Shown: piece after piece, positions 5,751 to 11,058 of the stretch
How positions within the stretch are numbered: position 1 is the stretch's first letter
Layout: every line of letters begins with the position of its first letter
Assembly (NCBI GenBank): GCA_937877655.1
Contig: CALFJC010000089.1
Coordinates: 1-11,058 of the forward strand
DNA: 11,058 bases
Direction: 5' to 3'
Source of the DNA: an uncultured Selenomonadales bacterium
GTDB lineage: Bacteria; Bacillota; Negativicutes; Selenomonadales; Selenomonadaceae
Translations under genes and position numbers: made by a program
The notes under the pieces: model-generated
What the model was told of the DNA's origin: nothing
Seen by the model: only the letters and a program-made list of their open reading frames with translations
Databases searched by the model: none

Positions 5751-7394
5751 TCACTCCATTGGGCGAACTTTTTCTTCGATAAAATTTATCTCCGCCGCGT
5801 CAAGCCCGTATTTTTTATAAAGTTGTGCGTCGATTTCGGGAATGCTGACGCTCCAATCGATGTCCGAAGCCGAAGTAAAATCTTGCAATGGAACTTTTGC
5901 CCACTTATCAGACGAATTGTCTTGCGTGATTTTTAAAATTCCAAGCATCGCCCGCGCAAATTTGCTTTTAATATATTTTTCGCAAGCATCCGCCTCTGTG
6001 CGGGTTTCAAAATTCCCGACGACTATAAAGGTATCAGTGCAAATAGAGGACGGCTCGCCGATAGCAGGCGGACTGATAATTTGTCCCGCTTCATTACCAA
6101 GATTGCTTCTTCCAAATGATTTTGGGACAAAAATTTTAAATTTTTCTAAAGTCTCATGATAAGTCACATAATCGCGACGAATCCATTTAAAAACTCGTTT
6201 ATTATTTTGCCGTCCATAAACACGAATATATTCATTACTGTCGTTTGGTTTTTCGTCTAAAAAATTTTCAGCCATTTTGTCAAAAGCATTTGTGCCGATA
6301 GAAAAATTATCTTTCGCAAAACGATAAATTGCACGTGGATAAATAATTTCATTGAGCGGGCGAAAATTTTCATTGTCAATGCAAACTTTTTTGTGAATGG
6401 ATTTTAATTCGTCAAACGGAATGAAAGTTCCAATCGCGCCAAAATTTTTTGTCTCGTCGCGAAGAGTAATTGCAATGCCGCCTTCAATGTCAACGCTTTT
6501 AAAATATTTGCCGGCGTCTTGAGAGTAGTCAAGAACTTTTAAATGCTCGTCGTTGAGCATTTTTTTATTGAATTCTTTAGGCGTTTTCCCCGCGTCGAAA
6601 AGAAATCTGGCGGGCGTTATCAGCTCGACTTTCTCTCCAACTTTTTGCGCCGCCTCCATAAATTTGTGATACACGGGCGGCGCAAAAGTTTTATTGTCGC
6701 CTGAAGTTTCCTCTTGATAAGGCGGGTTGCCGATAACAAAATCAAATTTTTTCATGGTGTTGCCTCCAAAAACAAATTTTCTGCCCGAAGTCCAATCGAT
6801 TATTTCTTCGCCGAAAAGTGAATCGGGCTCCTTCAAACCGTCGTATTGAAAAAAATTCCACGAAATAATTTCGGCGACTTCTGCCAAATCATTTTCCGAA
6901 AAATTTTTGACGGCGTCGGAAAAACTCAGCAAAACATTTGCGCGGGCGATTAAAAGACTGTCGCCCTGCAACTCGTAGCCGTAAACACTTTGGACAGCGC
7001 GTTTGGCTTCAGGAAAATTTTTTGCGGCGCGAAGTTTTCTGTCCAAAATGCCCGTGCGTTTGTCGAAAGAAATTTTTTCGCCCGTCTCGGCGTCGTAGCG
7101 ATTTGTGATGAAAGGAGCCTCGCCGCAAGTTATCTCCAGCCACCGCGAATCAATTTTTTTGTCGTCAAGCGCGTCAACCATCTGCTTTACAATTTTTGTC
7201 GGAGTGAAGACTTCGGCAATTTTTCTTGTCCGCAAAAATTTTTCTGCGTCCGATTTCAAAGCACGCGGCTTAATCAGCGGCAAATTTTTTTTGAGAAGCT
7301 CCCGACCGTTGAAAAAAATATTTCTGCCGCTGTTCATGTCGCGAAGAAGAATTTCAATCACATTTTTAATCGGCGGCGCGTCGAAGTTAATCAT
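5751..7394 (-). CDS. Eco57I-like N6-adenine DNA methyltransferase (modification and target-recognition subunit)
   Basis: Predicted to transfer a methyl group from S-adenosylmethionine to N6 of adenine in a specific DNA site, protecting the host from the nuclease encoded just upstream. The 547-residue product shows the gamma-type order: motif X EVFTPTKIVKQM (61-72), SAM-binding motif I LEITCGEAPF (86-95), a YGYELQGDSLLIARANVLL segment (138-156), and catalytic motif IV NPPY (223-226) in DFVIGNPPYQEE. The region from about 330 to the end has no catalytic motif and probably carries the target-recognition domain. The start ATG at 7394 overlaps the end of the nuclease-helicase gene by 8 nt, and GGAG lies about 7 nt upstream inside that gene, so the two are translationally coupled. 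Sequence specificity cannot be read from the sequence. A solitary methyltransferase is unlikely given its partner. Confidence 0.88.
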   Translation of the reverse strand: MINFDAPPIKNVIEILLRDMNSGRNIFFNGRELLKKNLPLIKPRALKSDAEKFLRTRKIAEVFTPTKIVKQMVDALDDKKIDSRWLEITCGEAPFITNRYDAETGEKISFDKRTGILDRKLRAAKNFPEAKRAVQSVYGYELQGDSLLIARANVLLSFSDAVKNFSENDLAEVAEIISWNFFQYDGLKEPDSLFGEEIIDWTSGRKFVFGGNTMKKFDFVIGNPPYQEETSGDNKTFAPPVYHKFMEAAQKVGEKVELITPARFLFDAGKTPKEFNKKMLNDEHLKVLDYSQDAGKYFKSVDIEGGIAITLRDETKNFGAIGTFIPFDELKSIHKKVCIDNENFRPLNEIIYPRAIYRFAKDNFSIGTNAFDKMAENFLDEKPNDSNEYIRVYGRQNNKRVFKWIRRDYVTYHETLEKFKIFVPKSFGRSNLGNEAGQIISPPAIGEPSSICTDTFIVVGNFETRTEADACEKYIKSKFARAMLGILKITQDNSSDKWAKVPLQDFTSASDIDWSVSIPEIDAQLYKKYGLDAAEINFIEEKVRPME

Positions 7395-10300
7395 AAAGTT
7401 TCTCCAGAAGTTCAGCGAGCTTATCGTTCTTGGCGGCGGCGAGCGCGTCAGCCTTTTTCAAATTGTGCTTGTCGATTTTTATTCCGAAGCCCAAAATGTA
7501 ATTCGCGGCAATGCGGAAAATAATTTCGGTCGGAGCCAAGCCGTAAACCTGCGCGGAAAAAATATGATTCAAACGCTCGGCTTTATCCGGGAAAATTTTT
7601 TTAAGGCGCGGGCTGTTGTAAAGCCGCTTGACAATCTCGGCGATAAAAATTCCGCTCTTCATGTAGAGATCGATAAAAGTTTTTTCGGGCGAATCGAAAC
7701 AGCCGGGATTTTCTTTTTCCAAAAGATCAAGCATTTTGCGGACGGTCTCTTTCGGCGTGAAAATCTGATTGGTTTTTTGCGGCGGAATATAATCGAAAAT
7801 ATCTTCGGTCTGCGCCTCGTCAAAGTAGTCGGCAAGTCTTCCGCGCAGATTTAAAAATTCCTTAACCGAATCATTAAAAGTCACGGGGTCAAAAAGATTT
7901 CCCACATCGCGCAGATAACGAAATTGCTCAAGGGAAATGCTCGTGAGTTCGCGAAAAACTTCGTCGGGAATAATTTTATCGAAAGTGGCAAGCGTGACGG
8001 GCTTTTCCATGTCGCCGTAAGCCATAAGGAACGAAGGAATTGTCCTTGAAAAGCCGCGCAGATGATCTCGGACATCATCTTCGACAGAAACTTTTTCGCG
8101 CTCCCGAATTTTTGTTTCAATGACTTTAACGACATTTTCTTCCGCCGCCTTGCCGAAGTCTTTAATCTGCGCGGATAAATTTTGTTGAAATTTTTCTTCC
8201 AAATCTTTTGTATCGCCGCCGATTTTTTTATCAATGTCATGATTCGCAAAAGCTTTGTCGACAAGATTGTCAGCCGCCGATTTTAATTGCCGCTCCAACT
8301 TTTTCCGCTCGCCGCTCTTAAAATCTTTGCCGTAATTTTTCTGCGCGGTATCAAGCACGGTTTTAATTTCTTCCTTCAAAAATTTTTTTGCATCTCGCGG
8401 AGTCGACTCAACTTCCTTATAAATTTTTTCGCCGAAAAGTTCCGTGCTTTTGCCGATAACATAATCGGCGGGCAGAGAAATTTCTCCGTTTTCGTCAAGG
8501 AAAAGATTTTCTTTGGCGTCGCCGACTTCGACGGGCAAATTAACTTCCTTGACGGCGGGAAAGCGCGAAATAATTTCTATGACATCAGAATTTGCGTTGA
8601 AGACGCGGGAAATATTTTGAAAGAGAAAATCGCTCATGAAACCGCGCCGCACAACTTCAACCGAACGAATTTTACGCGGTATCGACAAAACTTTTTCGGC
8701 GTCCAGTTCGATAAGCTCGCCCTGCTCGTCCTCACCGATAACGGGGAAAAAATTCAACAGCTTGCGAATATTTTCTTGCCGCGTTTCCGAATCGCCGCGC
8801 CCGCCGCCGGTGCCCGCAAGATCATTTGCAAAAGCTTCGTAAATCATCAGCGTCCGCGCAGGATCAAAATCGAAGACGTAGGAATTTTCTTTGCGCAAAA
8901 ATTTTCCGCCGCGTTTGAACAGACAAGGATTTTGCGCCCGAAAAGCCGCTTGAACATAAAGCGCAGGGCTTTTCATGTTCGCCAACATCAAAACGCCCGT
9001 CCATTCGGGAATTGTGACGCCCGTCGTCAGCTGTCCGACGGAAAGCGTTATCGTCTTGTCAAAATTTTTTATCGCCCCAAGAACTTTATCGTAAGATTTT
9101 TTTGTTTCGTCGTCGTCATCAAGTTTTCCGTCGCCCGCCGCCAAAATAATTTCGTAGTCGCCAAAAATTTTATGCGCCTTGAGTTTTGCGGCAAGAGCGC
9201 GGGCACTGTCAACGCGATTTAAAATCCAAAAAGTGTGGCGCAATTCTTCGCGCAGTTCGGGCGTCGAGAACGGAAATTTTTTCTGCGAAGTCAGCGCGTC
9301 CAAAAATTTATCAACCGACGAATCATAAACAAATTTTCCGTTTTCCGTCTTGAAAAATTCGTTGAGATCAAAAGCGTATTCAACGGACTCGCCGTCAAGT
9401 TCCGCGCCGCGCAAAAGTTTATCGCGAACAATTTCCGACATCTGATAAGTGTAAAGATTTAAGCGCGGCAATTCGGAGTAAGGATTTTCTTCTTCGACAT
9501 TGTCCCATGAAAATTTTTTCTCCTGTTCATCGGCATAAGTCCAGTTAAAAATCGCTTCTTGCGGAAATTTGTTATTCGCAAGAGCCTTAAAGGGCGTGCC
9601 GGACAAATGCAATGTGAAACGGCGTTTGATTCTGTCGAAGGCAACATCGGTTTTGAAAGTGTCAACGCCCTCATGCGCCTCGTCGACAACCAAAATATCC
9701 CAAGTCATGTCGGCGACTTCGGCAAGCTTCGGAAGTTCTCCGCCGAAAAATTTTGAGCCCTTCAAATCCTGCAAGCTGACAAACTCAATACAGCGGGCGT
9801 CTTCGTGATTGAGAATTTCATTTTGAAAATCTGCGCGGGACAGAACAAATTTTTTGCCTTTAAGCGCGTCGACTTCGCTGACAAAAAGATAATTCGTGCC
9901 GCCCAAAAACTCTTCATAATCGTCATACCAAGAATTGGCAATGGCGGGGCGATTCGTGACAATCAAAACGTTGGAGACTTTTGCTCGCTTGCAAAAATCA
10001 TAAACCGCCAAAGTTTTTCCGAAGCGCGGCTTGGCATTCCACAAAAATTCTCCGCCTTCATGTTCACGAAAATATTTCAGCGTCATTTCGACAGCAAAAT
10101 TTTGTTCTTCGCGCAATTTGTAAGGCGTCGCAGAAAAATCTCTCAACACGCCGCGATTTTGTCTGAAGTCGTAAAAATGTTTTCGAGACTCCGCGCCCGT
10201 GACTTCAAACCATTCAAGCTCCTGTTTGATGCCGAACTTGCGAAGATAATCATGAAAAGCTTTGTCGCTGAAACTTTCAAAGGAGCCGTCGTCAAAAATC

Positions 10301-10485
10301 GCGTTGCCTTTCCATTCCAAATTGAAAATTATATCCGCCGTGCCCGTCTGTTCTTTTATTCGAGTTTCAACGTCGCGCTCCGTGTAGCCGATTTTTATCC
10401 AGCCTTCATGATAAGTAACGCCCGGCGTCGTGTAAGCGTAAATCATCGGCATGACTTCGCGGGCAATATTTATTTTGATGTTCAT
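7387..10485 (-). CDS. GIY-YIG nuclease-like / SF2 helicase restriction protein with degenerate methyltransferase-like C-terminus
   Basis: A 1032-residue multidomain protein, predicted to translocate on DNA and cut it when unmodified. Residues 14-95 resemble GIY-YIG nucleases of the T5orf172/MUG113 type: IYAY (15-18), WIKIGYTERDVETR (29-42), AFHDYL (76-81), EWFEV (91-95). These include candidate catalytic Tyr, Arg, His and Glu. The SF2 ATPase follows: Walker A AKPRFGKT (151-158), DEAH (268-271), SGTP (295-298), then QLTTGVTIPEW (about 485) and YVQAAFRAQNP (about 513) as motifs V and VI. Residues about 690-810 are charged and helical, perhaps coiled coil. From 907 the protein reads like the front of an adenine methyltransferase: QIFTPKETVRKMLD (motif X) and FIDLYMKSGIF (motif I position, 937-947), with no NPPY. 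Start ATG 10485 is supported by AGGGAG 8 nt upstream. No separate promoter was found. Type ISP or type III-like enzymes are the nearest concepts, but the exact class is uncertain. Confidence 0.85.
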   Translation of the reverse strand: MNIKINIAREVMPMIYAYTTPGVTYHEGWIKIGYTERDVETRIKEQTGTADIIFNLEWKGNAIFDDGSFESFSDKAFHDYLRKFGIKQELEWFEVTGAESRKHFYDFRQNRGVLRDFSATPYKLREEQNFAVEMTLKYFREHEGGEFLWNAKPRFGKTLAVYDFCKRAKVSNVLIVTNRPAIANSWYDDYEEFLGGTNYLFVSEVDALKGKKFVLSRADFQNEILNHEDARCIEFVSLQDLKGSKFFGGELPKLAEVADMTWDILVVDEAHEGVDTFKTDVAFDRIKRRFTLHLSGTPFKALANNKFPQEAIFNWTYADEQEKKFSWDNVEEENPYSELPRLNLYTYQMSEIVRDKLLRGAELDGESVEYAFDLNEFFKTENGKFVYDSSVDKFLDALTSQKKFPFSTPELREELRHTFWILNRVDSARALAAKLKAHKIFGDYEIILAAGDGKLDDDDETKKSYDKVLGAIKNFDKTITLSVGQLTTGVTIPEWTGVLMLANMKSPALYVQAAFRAQNPCLFKRGGKFLRKENSYVFDFDPARTLMIYEAFANDLAGTGGGRGDSETRQENIRKLLNFFPVIGEDEQGELIELDAEKVLSIPRKIRSVEVVRRGFMSDFLFQNISRVFNANSDVIEIISRFPAVKEVNLPVEVGDAKENLFLDENGEISLPADYVIGKSTELFGEKIYKEVESTPRDAKKFLKEEIKTVLDTAQKNYGKDFKSGERKKLERQLKSAADNLVDKAFANHDIDKKIGGDTKDLEEKFQQNLSAQIKDFGKAAEENVVKVIETKIREREKVSVEDDVRDHLRGFSRTIPSFLMAYGDMEKPVTLATFDKIIPDEVFRELTSISLEQFRYLRDVGNLFDPVTFNDSVKEFLNLRGRLADYFDEAQTEDIFDYIPPQKTNQIFTPKETVRKMLDLLEKENPGCFDSPEKTFIDLYMKSGIFIAEIVKRLYNSPRLKKIFPDKAERLNHIFSAQVYGLAPTEIIFRIAANYILGFGIKIDKHNLKKADALAAAKNDKLAELLEKLYD

Positions 10486-10499
10486 TTGAAATTCTCCCT

Positions 10500-10529
10500 A
10501 AAAATTAAGCCGTCAATCAATGACGGCTT
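10500..10529 (-). terminator. Intrinsic terminator after serC
   Basis: AAGCCGTCA (10507-10515) and TGACGGCTT (10521-10529) form a perfect 9-bp stem with a 5-nt loop. On the minus strand the stem is followed by AATTTTTA (T-run 10504-10500). It lies 20 nt after the serC stop. The T-run is directly followed by the AGGGAG ribosome binding site (10499-10494) of the restriction gene, so read-through, or a promoter inside serC, must supply that gene. Confidence 0.75.
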
Positions 10530-10548
10530 GTGAAAAAGATTTTGAAAA

Positions 10549-11058
10549 TCAGGCGTTGGCTTTTTTGAATTGATTCATGAAGTCAGCCAAAAGTTCCGCG
10601 CCTTCAATCGGCATGGCATTATAAATCGAGGCGCGCATACCTCCGACCGAGCGGTGTCCTTTCACGCCGCTTAAATTTTTTTCCAGAGCTTCGGCAACAA
10701 ATTTTTTCTCCAAATCTTCGTCGGGAAGGCGGAAAGTCACATTCATAAAGGAACGGGAATTTTTTTCGGCGTGCCCGCGATAAAAACCGTCGGAAGAATC
10801 AATCGCGTCGTAAAGAAGTTTTGCCTTAATCGAATTGCGCCGCGCCATTTCCTGCAAGCCGCCGCAATTTTTTATCCAAGCCGCAACCTTGCCGACCATG
10901 TAAATGCTGAATTCGGGCGGCGTGTTGTACAGCGAATTTTTTTTGTAAAAAGTATCGTAGCGGAGCATCGTCGGGAGAGTTTCCAAACTTTTCTCAATGA
11001 AATTTTTCCGCGCAACGACAATCACGACGCCTGCAGGTCCGAGATTTTTTTGAACGCC
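10549..11058 (-). CDS. serC: Phosphoserine aminotransferase, C-terminal part (5' end outside the window)
   Basis: PLP-dependent cytosolic enzyme that exchanges amino groups between glutamate and 3-phosphohydroxypyruvate in serine biosynthesis; in some bacteria it also acts in vitamin B6 synthesis. The frame is open to the window edge and encodes the last 169 residues of a protein usually about 360 long. Its visible start reads GVQKNLGPAGVVIVVARKNF, the class V aminotransferase segment whose lysine (codon 11049-11047) forms the Schiff base with PLP. Further family signatures are YNTPPEFSIYM, which contacts the cofactor, and GHRSVGGMRASIYNAMP near the C-terminus. The GTG at 11025 is an internal valine codon and should not be taken as the start. 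Apart from the window cut, nothing suggests truncation. Confidence 0.96.
   Translation of the reverse strand, partial: GVQKNLGPAGVVIVVARKNFIEKSLETLPTMLRYDTFYKKNSLYNTPPEFSIYMVGKVAAWIKNCGGLQEMARRNSIKAKLLYDAIDSSDGFYRGHAEKNSRSFMNVTFRLPDEDLEKKFVAEALEKNLSGVKGHRSVGGMRASIYNAMPIEGAELLADFMNQFKKANA

Noticed and set aside
7387..7394. Possible frameshift splitting one helicase-methyltransferase polypeptide
   Set aside because: The second gene has its own Shine-Dalgarno and ATG, and a complete motif X and motif I, so the 8-nt overlap looks like coupling of two real genes and not a broken single frame.
8287..9222. 311-codon plus-strand open frame opposite the restriction gene
   Set aside because: It is antisense to conserved helicase sequence and its product is low-complexity (rich in Phe, Arg, Lys, Asn), as expected for the shadow of AT-rich coding DNA.
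10549..11025. Separate 158-residue protein starting at GTG 11025
   Set aside because: The frame is open to the window edge and the residues before the GTG include the PLP lysine segment of SerC, so this is the tail of a longer gene.
1..11058. CRISPR array, tRNA, rRNA, insertion sequence or prophage genes
   Set aside because: No spaced direct repeats, no cloverleaf or rRNA sequence, and no transposase, integrase or phage protein was recognised on either strand.

Overview
The window looks like a chromosomal stretch of an AT-leaning anaerobic Firmicute, possibly one of the Negativicutes. The evidence is Bacillota-style Shine-Dalgarno sites (AAGGGG, GAGGAG, GGTGA), TTG starts, and a rodA gene followed by a large radical SAM protein of the TIGR03960/TIGR03936 type. 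The phylum call is inference. No rRNA or tRNA gene, CRISPR array or transposase was seen.

Left part (1-1640): a minus-strand tyrosyl-tRNA synthetase gene (tyrS) starts at a TTG codon and has a good predicted promoter (TTGCAA, 17 bp, TATAAT with an extended -10). A broken piece of a GNAT acetyltransferase gene follows it at the window edge. The gap between tyrS and the divergent rodA holds a run of AATTAGG heptads and a 27-bp-arm imperfect inverted repeat.

Middle part (1641-5750): plus-strand rodA (SEDS cell-wall polymerase) and a fused radical SAM protein form an operon. Their junction has been changed by a recent head-to-tail duplication of 192 bp. It repeats the last 56 codons of rodA, its stop codon and the start of the radical SAM gene, leaving an orphan rodA tail and a 13-codon decoy reading frame. 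After the radical SAM gene there are three consecutive strong hairpins.

Right part (5751-10485, minus strand): a two-gene restriction-modification-like module with an 8-nt overlap. The first gene encodes a 1032-residue protein with a GIY-YIG (T5orf172/MUG113-like) nuclease-like N-terminus, an SF2 helicase core, and a C-terminus resembling the front half of an adenine methyltransferase with a degenerate SAM motif. The second gene encodes a 547-residue Eco57I-like N6-adenine methyltransferase with an intact NPPY motif. This is the most likely defence system in the window and the best candidate for something under-described.

Right edge (10549-11058): the C-terminal half of phosphoserine aminotransferase (serC), running off the window. 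Its terminator hairpin lies directly against the ribosome binding site of the restriction gene, so the module has almost no room for a promoter of its own.
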